This document shows, in pieces, positions 35,570 to 46,179 of a DNA stretch of 64,000 nt. Source of the DNA: Macrocystis pyrifera (Eukaryota; Sar; Phaeophyceae; Laminariales; Laminariaceae); contig JASSKH010000021.1 of assembly GCA_031763025.1 (NCBI GenBank), positions 1 to 64,000 of the forward strand, in the 5' to 3' direction. Both the position numbers and the translations under genes were made by a program. Every line of letters begins with the position of its first letter. The first letter of the stretch is position 1. The notes beneath the pieces were generated by a model, which saw nothing but the letters and a program-made list of their open reading frames with translations, was not told the DNA's origin and did not search any database.

Positions 35570-36560
35570 TGAAATAAATACCCCCGGCATATGGTAGTAC
35601 CTGTCAATTACTTGATGTACGACATACCCCCGAGCCATTGATTACTTGCCCGAGCAAGTGTTCGATAAATGTTGAGTCTGCACGTCCGACCAAATTGGTC
35701 ACGCAAGCAACTCCTGTTGGATACATGGTGTGCGAACAGCAGAGTATACCTTGACTTGATCCGTTTCGTCGATCTTTACACCATAGAACAATCGGTTCTG
35801 TCCGGGGTTTTTGGAGACCATGCCTATCTTCTGTATATATACCTGGCTCCCGTTTGGTCCAGCTGCGCGAGACATCCGGTGGATAAGCTCAAGCTCCCAT
35901 ACTACGGCCATAAATATAATACGGTGAGTGTGTTCGTCGTTGCAGCATGAGCGCCGGCCGCAACTACCATGCGCGTATGTCAACCGGACCAGATCCCCAA
36001 GGACATCAAGGGCATCAAGTGTGGTGGAGATAGCCGCCCAGTGAAGTCATTTTCCCCCAGGTAGTGTACTAAATGTCCCTGGCATTTGTAGTACCTGTCA
36101 ATTTGGTTGATATTATATATACGCTCGATCCATCCATTTCTTGCCCACCTGTACAAGAGTCTGCGTGTTCGACCACAAATTCAGCGTTCACCCAACTCCT
36201 GTTGGAGACAGACGTGATGTATTATTACTAACAATGGTGTGTATATTAATGACTTGGTCTGTCTAGTCGATAGATATCCAAGCCACGAAGGCCTCCTATA
36301 TACCATGCCGGCCGTCTCTATATCTCCTTTGAGTGCAGAATTGCCGGTCGTCCACCAGGGTGGATCCGGACCGGACGCGTTAGACATCCCAGGTGCGAAC
36401 GATACCTGCTCGACATATCCTGCCCCCAAATGCCATGCACGCAAGGCGACTATATCTCTTGGTATGCAGAGTACTTGCGCCGCAACGACAATAAACAATG
36501 TTTTTATATGTACCGGGTACGTACCACACGTGTACACGAATTTATCAAATTGTACTGCGG
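35570..36560. repeat. diverged 490-bp tandem duplication
   Basis: 35575-36050 and 36068-36550 share blocks in the same order: CCC.GGCAT..GTAGTACCTGTCAATT; TTGCCC...AAGTGT..G; a CAACTCCTGTTGGA block followed by ACA; then a rough match at the end. Each half has a minus-strand open frame ending in QQEL near the CAACTCCTGTTGGA block. This may reflect a duplicated exon, but no family is recognised. Confidence 0.5.
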
Positions 36561-36960
36561 ACTTTTTTTTGTTTTTGTTTTACCCACGTTTAACGTGAGG
36601 GCATCCGGCGGTCGTAGTGCAGCGAGCAAGACCAGCTCGTGTCGTGTCACCGAGGAATGATACGAGTACAGCATACCCCGCGTCGCCGTATAATAGTTCG
36701 TGCGTTATATCAATCATGTATGTACACTTACACTCATTGTTTCGCTCATACAGTCAGTATCTTCCCGGTACCATACAACGCCAACATGAGTTACTGTAGT
36801 TCGCCGGCGGATCGGTCAAATGAAAACTTGCTCCCACACTATCAAGTATATAACCTGGGTTGGTTGCATCTCATGACCCGGTTTCCGTTGTATCATACAC
36901 AGCAGTGCGCCTTCCCACGGGGTGAGCCTCTGTTACCTACAAGACGGCGTGAAATGCTAG
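36561..36960. other. intergenic, no gene seen
   Basis: No supported feature. Confidence 0.3.
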
Positions 36961-36963
36961 AAA

Positions 36964-37145
36964 AATGGCCATGCGTAATCCGTGACAATTGACACCATGT
37001 AAAGACACTCTCACCGACTGATGCAGTGAATTGTCGTCCCCACCTTTTCCGAGGAGCTGGGTGCCCCCCGGAATTGTCACATGCGTAATCCATGGCAATT
37101 GATACCGTGTAAGGACACTCTCACCGTTTGATTCGTTGAAGAACA
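36964..37145. repeat. 60-bp direct repeat pair
   Basis: Blocks at about 36970-37025 and 37080-37137 share GCGTAATCC.TG.CAATTGA.ACC followed by GTGTAA.GACACTCTCACCG. Confidence 0.7.
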
Positions 37146-37607
37146 GAAATCACAGCGGAGACGGACGGCCCAAAAACTAGAAACTACGGAAATTCTGGTA
37201 GATTGATCTTCAATTTTCCAGGAAAGGTTTTGCTCTTGATCACGTAGTTCACTGGTTAGCTGAGGTCTCGCCCTTTCCGTTTGAGATTGCTGTGCTTGTC
37301 GAACTGTGTGAGAATGATCTCGTGTGCGAGCTCTCTTTTTTGTTTACCAGGTATTTAAATCTTGGACTCATATTAATTACATCGCAACTTTTTGGCTTCC
37401 GCTTAACCTGCTCATGCTTAGTTCCGTTTCGGCTAGTCCCTGACTGACCTCCTCAGGGGTATACATGAAGTATGTGTTGCATTTTTTTTTTCGCTCATCA
37501 ATCATAGAATGTTTCAACCTCTAAATTCGCAATTCTCCCGTTCACAACAAAACACGGATTGTTTCTCGATCTGTTCCAGAGTCTCCTCACAAGCCTTCCC
37601 CTTACGA
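37146..37607. other. intergenic, no gene seen
   Basis: T-rich low-copy DNA. No supported feature. Confidence 0.3.
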
Positions 37608-37860
37608 TGCACGCGGTGAGACTTGAACCGACGAAATTGATCTTAGTAGGCACGTAGACCACCTACTAAGCCATCGGGGACGGTATTAATTGTTCAATTA
37701 TTAACCATACGCACTCACCAAGACGTATTTTCCTCGTTTTCATCTTATATAATACCTTTTTTTTATAAATTTTGAAATACGTCAGCTGTGAGTTCGAATG
37801 ATTAAATAGTTGATACTCAACTTCGCAAGCTGCGTAATACGCCTCGTCTATATTCCATTG
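37608..37860 (-). repeat. tRNA-like SINE head plus upstream repeat
   Basis: On the minus strand 37685-37608 repeats the tRNA-like head of the composite element (GATGGCTTAGTAGGTGGTC, then GGTTCAAGTCTCACCG). The upstream part, 37770-37690, also matches 31090-31180 (CGTCTTGGTGAGTGCGTATGG). Next to it, 37770-37855 carries GAAATACGTCAGCTGTGAG and GATACTCAACTT.GCAAGCTGCG, a block repeated at 53965-54065 beside another SINE. The usual SINE body does not follow, so this copy is chimeric or truncated. Confidence 0.65.
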
Positions 37861-38133
37861 TTACCGAATTTTACAAGTATTGTGATAAAGCGAGCGCGCG
37901 TATTCTATATGTGATTCCTTGTCAAATATATAGGCCAGCGGCTCCCCTGGATGCTGCCCGGGTCAACAGGACAATTTTAAATAATCATTCTGCGCACTAA
38001 TACTATATAACCCGAACAAGGGATATTGATATGATGTTGCAACATGTTGAAACCTTTTCTTTCACAAGTATTTATAGATTGATCGTGAAAATGCTGCGGA
38101 CCACATTTACTTCATTTGTTTTTAGAAGAAAAA
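37861..38133. other. left flank of the DIRS element
   Basis: A/T-rich DNA with no supported gene, up to the start of the 290-bp direct repeat. Confidence 0.35.
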
Positions 38134-38328
38134 ACGTAGAAGAATGTCCGAACAGTCTGGGGTTTGGCGAATCGGAGAGAAAAATAAAAAATCGGGGTGA
38201 GGGGGGGGGTGTAGTTCCAGTGGGGGAATACCTGGTGGTGGGTGGTTCACGGCAGGATCACAGCTGCACGTATATTCAAAGCAAGTATACGCAGAGGCAT
38301 CGGTACAGCAGTGGCAGCAGCAGCAGTA

Positions 38329-38360
<32 letters not shown>

Positions 38361-38423
38361 GCAGTTGGGAGGATCGACGGGCCGGGAGTAGAGATATAGT
38401 ACGTGGGTTTCTCGATCGCAATC
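38134..38423 (+). repeat. DIRS left terminal direct repeat
   Basis: Starts GTAGAAGAATGTCC and ends CTCGATCGCAATC, immediately before the gag ATG. It holds a (CAG)n/(GCA)n-rich block at 38310-38365. About 95% identical by eye to 45847-46139. It probably carries the promoter, as nothing lies between it and gag. Confidence 0.85.
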
Positions 38424-39274
38424 ATGCCCAAGAGCACCACCGACGTATATGAAGACGCGTCTTCGTCACAAGAGAGGGAAATGAGAAGTGACAGGAAGAT
38501 AGCGAAATTGAGAGCGGAGCTGGAGGAAGCCTTGCAAGCAAGAGAAGAAGAGCGGGCCAAGGAGGCCGAAGCCAAGAAGGCGAAAGGCAGAGGAGCGAGA
38601 GGAGCGGCAGGCGTGGACGAAGAAGAGAGAGGTCGTCGAGCAAATTCGGCGGAGGACAGCAGCGGGGGCTGCCGGGGAGAGGAGAGTCAGGAGGAAAGTG
38701 CGGGTGAGCGCGAAGAACAAGGGACGGAGAGAAGTAAGATGGCGGCAGAGAAGCGCTTGTTTGAACAGGAGGTTGACAGAGAAGTAGGCAGGAGGATGCA
38801 TGCTTTAGGTGTACGTGGACGAACCAACGTGGCGTGCAGTGAATTCGCAGGTGCGCCCTCAGAGCGCGCGGGGCACAGAGACCGCGACATGGACAACCAG
38901 CGGGAGCCCCCGAGCAACATGGGAGAACCCTCAAAGCGCTGGGGGGTTTCCTATGAGACGGAAGCCTGGGGGGATCGGGGACAATTCGGCCCGAGATGGA
39001 AAAATGAGCAGAGGGGGCGCCAGAACAACCAGGCTACGGAGTTAGGAAGGTGGGAAGCAGGGGATAGAGGTCCCCAGGGGGGAGCGACAGAGGGGGACGG
39101 TTATTGGACGACAAGACGAGGTGGGGACAAAGGAGAGTCGAGCTGGGAAGGGAAAAAGTGGGAGCTGGAAAAGAGGGGTGGACCATGGTCAGCGGGGCGA
39201 GGAGACGTGGGCGGGGACCTGGAAGGGAGAAAAGGGGGATGGGTCGATGAGCCGCGGAGTGGGAGGGGAAACGA

Positions 39275-39310
<36 letters not shown>

Positions 39311-40270
39311 CGAATTCAGGCGGTGGGGGGTGGTCGGCGGTGTAGATGGTGAGGTAGAACATAGCAGTTTTTTCAAGGAACCTGAGCCAGCATCATGGAC
39401 GCACGTGACAGACATGGGCATGATCATGTGGGGGGTGATTCAGGCGGATGGCGGGTTACCGCCGTGGGGTTCCATGAAGGAACGAGCAATGTCATCGCTG
39501 TGCCCGGGACTGTTCTTCATGACCAGAAAAGGCGAGAGGGACCTGATGACCTTCGCCGACCTTGATCTGACTATGTACGCGAGGACGGAGCTGTCGGGGA
39601 GGCGCAGAGGCGAGGGTGGGACATCGCTGCCAGACAGGGTGGAGGCTAAGATGGGCGTGATCATGTATATGGCAACGCTGGCGACGGACGACAACACGCG
39701 GATGGGAAGGGAGGCGTTGCGTCGGGTGGAGATGCAGTGGAGGCGACAATTTCAACAGGTGAAGGAAAAGATAAACCATATTTACGTGGCGAATAGGAGG
39801 GTGGTGGAGACAGAGGCCTTCGAGGAGGAGTTCACGAGGCGCTTCAATGCGGACCTGTTGAGGTTGGGAGAGGCGGTGCGGATGACGGCCATGAAACTCA
39901 AACGGAGGGGATCTACGTGGCCCACAGCCAAGGAGGCAGGGCCGTTGCCGGAACCGACCTTTCGGGAGACGGCGACGTGGTTGAAGTTGGCGCCGCTACA
40001 CATCAGGGCCGAGTATGGGTGGAAGAGGGGGGGGGGCGCAGGGGGGGGGGGGGGGCTTTGCTGAGAGCAACCGCCGAGGAGGTGAAGGGCGAGGGTTCGC
40101 GGAGAGCAATCGCCGGAGAGGAGACGGGCAGGGGGGGGGAAGGATAGAGCAGGGGCAAGGGGGGGGGGGGGAACCGACAAGACACGGGGGCCAGCAGGGA
40201 GTGTTTTTTCTTCAAGAAGGATGGGTATTGCCCGTTCATGGAGAAATGGGGGGACTGTAGATTCGAGCAC
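38424..40270 (+). pseudogene. DIRS gag-like ORF with CCCH zinc finger
   Basis: The ATG at 38424 directly follows the terminal repeat. The frame runs to 40064 (about 546 codons). The first 110 residues are Glu/Lys/Ala/Arg-rich and look like a coiled coil. Residues 130-310 are Gly/Arg-rich and low complexity. From about residue 315 a compact region (VTDMGMIMWGVIQADGG to the mid-500s) is the likely capsid-like domain. Past a G-run near 40050 the frame shifts. In the new frame 40199-40270 reads a C-x8-C-x8-C-x3-H pattern (ECFFFKKDGYCPF), a nucleic-acid-binding knuckle expected at the end of a gag. A 35-base G run (39276-39310) lies inside the ORF and reads as poly-Gly. The broken frame may be real or an artefact of run length. 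Confidence 0.7.
39276..39310. repeat. 35-base G homopolymer
   Basis: An uninterrupted G run within the gag-like ORF. Shorter G runs occur throughout the element (for example 40050, 40150, 40590, 45150 and 45605). Length is hard to sequence reliably and controls the reading frame. Confidence 0.9.
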
Positions 40271-42420
40271 GGGGGGGAGAAGAAGGGAGGCGACGAGAGT
40301 GGGGGGGGGGAACGGAAGGAGAAGCGGTCATCGGGGGGGGGGGGAAAATGGGGGGGATGGGAAGAGAAGGAGACGCGAATGAGGACACGGGCTCTGCGGA
40401 TGCGCGGAGCCAGCCGGGGAGACGCGGAGGAGGGGGGAGGCGCAGGCGCAAGGGGGGGGGGGTAATCGCGGGGACCAGCACAGCTGGGAGACGACCATCG
40501 CAGGGGGGCCGGCGCCCGGGTCCATCAGGTTTGCCAATTCAGGTGCGGTGAAGCAGCAGGGGGAAGATGGGGGTGAGGACGGGGGGGGGGGGGGAGAAGG
40601 GGGGCGCAGTGAAGGGGTAGGGCAAGGAAAAGGGGGGGTAGCGTGCGGTAACGGAGACGCGCAGGAAGAAGAGGGGAGTATGCGAGATAGGGGGGGGGGC
40701 GCGTACGGGAGCGAAGGGGAGATGGGGGGCAACGGGGATATAACGGGAACGGGACGGCACGTGAGCGACGGGGCCACGCACGGGAAGGAGGGACAGGTCC
40801 GCGGCGGGACCGCGCACGAAACAAAGAAAGGGTTACGCGACGGTGCCGAACGAGGAGCGGACCGGGGAGCGCGCGGCAGAGCCGTGTACGAGACAAGGGG
40901 GAGAGTGTACGGCGGGGCCGTGCACAGAACGAGAGGGGAGGGGCGTGGCGGGACCGCACACGGGACAGGAAGGGAGGTGGGCGGCGGGGCCGTGCAGGGA
41001 TCGAGGGGGGAAATGCGCGGCGGGGCCGTGCAGGGATCGAGAGGGGAGACGCGCGACGGGCGCGCACAAGGAACGAGAGAGGAAGTCCGTGGGGGGGCCG
41101 AACGAGGAGCGGACCGGGGGAGCGCGCGGCGGGGCCGTGTACGAGACAAAGGGGGGAGTGTACGGCGGGGCCGGGCACGGAACGAGAAGGGAGGCGAGCG
41201 GGGGGGCCGCACACGGGACAGGAGGGGAGGTGCGCGGCGGGGCAGTGCACGGAACGAGGGGGGAAATGCGCGGCGGGGCCGTGCAGGGACCGAGAGGGGA
41301 GACGCGCGAAGGGCGCGCACAAGGAACGGGAGAGGAAGTTCGCGGGGGGGGGGCCGAACGAGGAGCGGACCGGGGAGCGCACGGCGGGGCCGTGTACGAG
41401 ACAAAGGGGGGAGTATACGGCGGGGCCGGGCACGGAACGAGAAGGGAGGCGCGCGGCGGGGCCGCACACGGGACAGGAGGGGAGGTGCGCGGCGGGGCCG
41501 TGCACGGAACGAGGGGGGAAATGCGCGGCGGGGCCGTGCAGGGACCGAGAGGGGAGACGCGCGAAGGGCGCGCACAAGGAACGGGAGAGGAAGTTCGCGG
41601 GGGGGCCGAACGAGGGGCGGACCGGGGAGGGCGCGGCGGGGCCGTGTACGAGACAAAGGGGAGAGTGTACGGCGGGGCCGTGCAGGAATCGAGAAGGGAG
41701 GCGCGCGGCGGGACCGCACACGGGACAGCAAGGGAGGTGCGCGGCGGGGCCGGGTACGGAACGAGGGGGGAGATGCGCGGCGGGGCCGTGCAGGGGTCGA
41801 GAGGGGAAACGCGCGAAGGGTGCGCACAAGGGACGAGACGAGAAGTCCGCGGCGGGGCCGTGCAGAAATCGAGCGGAGAGACGCGCGAGGGGCGCGCACA
41901 AGGAACAGAAGGGGAAGTCCGCGGCGGGGCCGTGCAGGGATCGAGAGGAGAGACGCGCGAGGGGCGTGCACAAGGAACGAGAGGGGTAGTCCGCGGCGGG
42001 GCCGTGGACAGATCGGGAGGGGAGTTGCGCGGCGGGGCCGCACACGGAACAAGAGGGGAGAGGCGCGGCGGAGCCGTGCACAGAACGAAGGGGGAGAGGC
42101 GCGGCGGGGCCGTGCAGGGGACGAGGGGGGAGACGCACGAGGGGGGTGCACAGGGAGCGAGCGGGGGAGTTAGCGGCGGGGTCGTGTTCAGATCGAGGGG
42201 GGAGGCGCGCAGCGGGGCCGCACGCGGAACAAGAGAGGAAGGGCGCGGGGGGGGGCGCGCACGGAGCAGACGGGGAGAGGCGCGGCAAGGCCGGAGACGC
42301 AACGGGGGTGCAACAAGCGAGGGCAGTACAGTGGGAAGGGTCGCGACAGTGGAAGGGGGCGTTAGGGGTTTTGAGGAGGACAGGGAGTGAGACGGGGAGA
42401 GCGGGATCGGCTGCTGCGGG
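40271..42420. repeat. 39-bp GC-rich minisatellite inside the DIRS element
   Basis: Tandem units of about 39 bp (13 codons) built on GGCGGGGCCGTGCAGGGA followed by a GAGGGGAGACGCGC block. A longer unit of about 270 bp is repeated at 41100-41360 and 41355-41620. The region has few stops, so very long overlapping frames appear on both strands (up to 881 codons). They all encode the same low-complexity repeat (for example GGAVHGTRGEMRG) and none is called as a gene. It lies exactly between the gag zinc finger and the RT. Confidence 0.88.
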
Positions 42421-42499
42421 TGGCGGCGGAGGCAGGGGGGAAGCTGTTACAACGGGAGGGAGGGGATCTGGCGAAGGTGGTGTGGGAGTTGGGGGGGAA

Positions 42500-44529
42500 T
42501 TGTTGGCACCCCATATTGATGCGGAGCGCGTGACGAGATTTTTCGGGGAACAGCACAACATAGACCAATTCGAACGGCTAGAGCAGATTGCGAGGACGGG
42601 CGTACCAGTGGATGTAGGTCCAGGGGGTGATCTCGAGCGTGAGCTGGCGTACGGGAACCATAGCAGCGCCGACAGACTCGCGAACGAGGTGTGGGAGAAG
42701 GCGGTGGGCGACGTCAAGTTAGGGAGGGCATTTGTGGTTCCAGCGAGATTGGCGAGGATGGTGCGAGGCCTGCGGGTAAACCCAGTGGGAGTGGTGGAAG
42801 AGAAAGGGAAGAAGAGGATCATCCACGATGCGACTTTCAGCGGCGAGCCAAAAGGGGGACGAGAAGGGGGGCGGCCAGTGAACGAAACGACGTATTGGGA
42901 CCAGATCCCGGAGTGCCACTTGGGGGACGTGATGCTCCAGATCGTGCGGAGGATCCTGGGGCTGAGGGACAAGTTCGGGACGGGAAGGAGGATACTGATA
43001 CAGAAAATGGACGTGAAGAGTGCCTTTAAAAAAAAGTGGGGGTAGACCCCGCAGGGGCCGTGAACTTTGGGTACGTCCTGGGGGATTACCTGTTCGTCGA
43101 CCTCCGGTTGCAGTTCGGGTGGAGGGGCAGCCCCGGGTGGTGGGGGGGACTGGCCAGTGCCATTCAACAAGCGCAGCGACAGACGACCCGGGAATCAGCG
43201 ACGATCCTGGCGGCAGGAGTGGCGGCTACAGCGCATGTCCAGGTCACAGCGGACACGGGAGCGGAGGTGGAACCGTTGCCAGAGAGTTGCACAGTTAAGG
43301 CGGTAGAAGGGGAGGGGGCGGAGGACACTGCGTGGGTGGTTTTCTTCATGGACGACGCGGTGTCGGTGGAGGTACAGTGGGAACCAGACGGGGGGAGATG
43401 CATAGCACTGGCGCAGTCGTTGGCGTCGATTCATTTCCAGGCCATGGGGGAGAGGGGGGAGGGGGAGGAGCCCCTGCTGTCGCACAAGGTCACGGACTGG
43501 GCGCCACAGCAGGAAGTGCTGGGGTTCAACTTGGACACCGAGAAAATGACGATATCATTGCCACCCAGAAAGATCAGGGAGTTGCAGGAGCTGCTGGAGG
43601 AGTGGCCCGTGGGGAGGCGCACGGCGACGGTACGGGAGGTTCTCGTGTTGGCCGGGAAACTGCACCACGTGGCGTACGTGATCAGGCCAGGGAGGTATTT
43701 CGTGCGGCGGCTTCTGCAGCTGAGCAAGCTGCATCTGAATGGGCAGGAGAAAAGGGAGGGAGGGGGGGCGTGGGGGAGGAGCAGGAAGAAGGCGGAAGCC
43801 ATGAGGGTGTTGAGATTGACGGAGGAGTTCATGGAAGACGTGGGGTGGTGGAGATGGTGCCTGAAGGAGGGCATGGCTGGGCAGGGAGAAAGGTTGACTG
43901 CGCCGTTCTTCAGATTCGTGAAGCAGCCCCACAAAAGGACATGGTTTTCGGACGCGTCGTTTGAGGCCGTTGAGAGGCTGTGCCTGGAAACGGGAGTGTA
44001 CTGGAGATACAGTCTGTCAGAGGAGGAGAGGAAGAGGACGAATAGAAGCAGGAAGGGCGGGAACGGGAATCGGTTGTCTATCAACGTTCTGGAGTTGATA
44101 GGAATGGTGATGACGGCTTACGTGATGATAGTGATCAGAAAGGATAGACCAACGAAGGAAGGAGAGTCGGTGCTGACGAGGGGGGACAGTTCATCGGCGG
44201 TGCAGTGGGTAATTAACTGCGGGGGGGGGGAGGGGGAGGAGAGGTCGGGGGGGATGATGAGGATTATGGGGGTGTTAGAGAGGATAGGAGGGTGGAGCTT
44301 CCAGGCAAAGCACGTACGGGGCGCGGAGAATGTTCTGGCGGACGGGATAACGAGGTGGAAGGGAAGTGAAATCCAAACCAGGCTGACCGCAGAACACCCC
44401 ACCGTCCTATGGCAGGCCCAGGAGCTCGGAGAGGAGGGGGAGCCCAGGAGCTCGGAGAGGAGGGGGAGGAGATGTGTTCGGAGATTTTGCGCGCGGCTAC
44501 GCACTCGGACGAGTTGCGAGGTCGACTAG
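42500..44529 (+). pseudogene. DIRS reverse transcriptase-RNase H, one frameshift
   Basis: The RT starts near LAPHIDAERVTRFFG. Visible blocks are KRIIHDATFS (42811-42841), KMDVKSAF (about 43004), LQFGWRGSPGWW and FFMDDAV (43341), where MDD is the catalytic pair of aspartates. Past the thumb (VLVLAGKLHHVAYVIRPGRY) the RNase H follows: FSDASF (43945), NVLELIG (44083), RGDSSSA (44180) and HVRGAENVLADGITRW (ends 44360). These supply the D-E-D-D residues. The ORF is broken at 43025-43042, where an A8 run followed by G5 shifts the frame within KSAF..GVDP. A single-base run error would restore it. It copies element RNA into cDNA. The end overlaps the recombinase ORF by about 55 bp. Confidence 0.88.
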
Positions 44530-45630
44530 GAAGGCTTATGCGCAAGGTTGGAGGATGTGGGTGAGCTGGAGGATCATGCGGGGAAAGGGGAATTGGCTGG
44601 GGGGGGAGATGAACGAGTGGGAGATGGTAGAAGAGTTGACGGAGTTCATGGCCTACTGCTGTGCGGAGAGGAAGAACAAGGAGTCGACCGTGGCGGGGAA
44701 GCTGGTGGCGGTGAACTTTTACCACGAGCAGTGGGTGGGGTTGTCATTGCCGCTGCAGCACTTCAGGATCAAGGCGGTGAAAAGGGGGATTAAGAGGGCG
44801 CACGTGGAGGCAGGGAACCAAACGCGGGTGAGGAGACCGCTAACATGGGAAACGATCAAGGTGATGGAGGAGAGCATAGGGGAGTGGGGTGTGGGGGGGA
44901 GGATAGCGTGGATCGGCTTGGCATTGTCGTACCAGCTGTTGCTGAGGGCATCGGAATTTTTTGCAAGGGAGGGGGAGGGGTTGCACCAGGTTTACTGCCT
45001 GAGGAGGGGGGACATTGCCTTTTTCGAGAGAGGCGTCCAGCTGGGGCCGGAGGAGCGGCGGGCGGCGGACACGGTGGAGGTGCATTTCAAAGGAGGCAAC
45101 GGGGACCAGGGGAGGAAAGGGGCGGTCATGGTGAGAACGAAAGGGAAAGGGGGGGGGGGGTTGGGGGGGGGAATGTGGTGGACTTGTTGCTGGAGCTGTT
45201 CGAGTACTACCGGACAATAACCCCTGGGGGAGAGAGCGCGCCGCTGATGGCTTACAGGAGCGGCGGGAGTTGGAAGGTGTGGACGAGAGGGCAGGCAACC
45301 TACTGTCTAAGGAGCGGGCTGGAGAGGGTGGGTGAGAAATGGCGATCGCAAGGGATAGGGTCAGTGGCGGAGCTGATTCCGGAGGAGTTCGCGCTGCACT
45401 CGGGGAGGATCGGAGGAGCGACGAGGTTGGCGGAGATGGGAGCCCCGCCGTGGGTGATTCAGAGGGAGGGAAGGTGGGCGTCGCAGGCATTTATGGGATA
45501 CGTGAGGTCGAATATGGAGGATCCCTTGTGGGTCTCCAGAGTGCTAGTGGGTAGGACGGGAGAGCCGAGCAGGCAGCATGGGGCAGGGGACCAGATGGGG
45601 TGTGGGGGGGGGGGGGGGGGGGAAGAGTAG
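44474..45630 (+). pseudogene. DIRS tyrosine recombinase, one frameshift
   Basis: Opens in the frame after the RT-RH end (a GTG at 44474, first in-frame ATG a little later). The N-terminal SAM-like half has STRKAYAQGWRMW and AGKLVAVNFYHEQ. The catalytic half has LLLRASE (first Arg, about 44940), then HSGRIGGAT (His and second Arg, about 45400), then EGRWAS and FMGYVR (Tyr, about 45495). All five expected residues (R-H-R-W-Y) are present. A G-run at about 45150-45170 shifts the frame between the two halves. The enzyme would join circular cDNA to the target. Two degenerate relatives lie at 17060-19290. Confidence 0.88.
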
Positions 45631-45846
45631 GTGGAGAACGCGGCTTCTGAATGGGAATTTGGCTGTTGAGGTTGTCTGTCAGAGTGGTGGGCAGGTCAGC
45701 CGCGTACAAGAGCTGGAGTAGGAGACGGGGGGGGAGGGGGGGCAGGGGGAATTGGACGAGGGGGATCCGTCACAGTTCCACCCACCTCCCCCGTGGGCGA
45801 CACGGGCTACTAATGGACATGCATTTTTCGTGAAGAGTAGACCAAA
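45631..45846. other. DIRS 3' non-coding region
   Basis: G-rich DNA between the recombinase and the right direct repeat. No ORF is supported. Confidence 0.5.
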
Positions 45847-46044
45847 GTAGAAGAATGTCCAAACAGTCTGGGGTTTGGCGAATCGGAGAGAAAAATAAAA
45901 AATCGGGGTGGGGGGGGGGGGGGGGTGTAGTTCCAGTGGGAGAATACCTGGTGGTGGGGGGTTCACGGCAGGATCACAGCTGCACGTATATTCAAGGCAA
46001 GCATAAGCAGAGGCATCGATACTGCAGTGGCAGCAGCAGCGGTA

Positions 46045-46076
<32 letters not shown>

Positions 46077-46139
46077 GCAGTTGGGAGGATCGACGGGCCG
46101 GGGGTAGAGATATAGTACGTGGGTTTTTCGATCGCAATC
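45847..46139 (+). repeat. DIRS right terminal direct repeat
   Basis: Starts GTAGAAGAATGTCC and ends TTCGATCGCAATC, with the same internal (CAG)n-rich block as the left copy. Differences are mainly G-run length near 45910 and a few substitutions. Confidence 0.85.
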
Positions 46140-46179
46140 TCCCACCCACCCACCCGATTGAGTCACGAGCAGGGAGGTT

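Larger units (their letters stand above)
38134..46139 (+). mobile_element. DIRS-type (tyrosine recombinase) retrotransposon
   Basis: An 8-kb element bounded by direct repeats of about 290 bp. It carries gag, RT-RNase H and a tyrosine recombinase, in that order and on one strand. It has no DDE integrase or protease, so it would insert by recombinase-catalysed joining of a circular cDNA. Terminal direct rather than inverted repeats point to the PAT/Ngaro side of the group. I could not find a clear split (B1/B2) repeat. Frames are interrupted at homopolymer runs, some of which may be sequencing errors. Confidence 0.85.

Noticed and set aside
40525-43170. Minus-strand open frame of 881 codons, with others of 607, 541, 515 and 489 codons on both strands
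   Set aside because: All overlap the 39-bp GC-rich minisatellite and encode only its 13-residue repeat. Openness in several frames at once is a composition effect.
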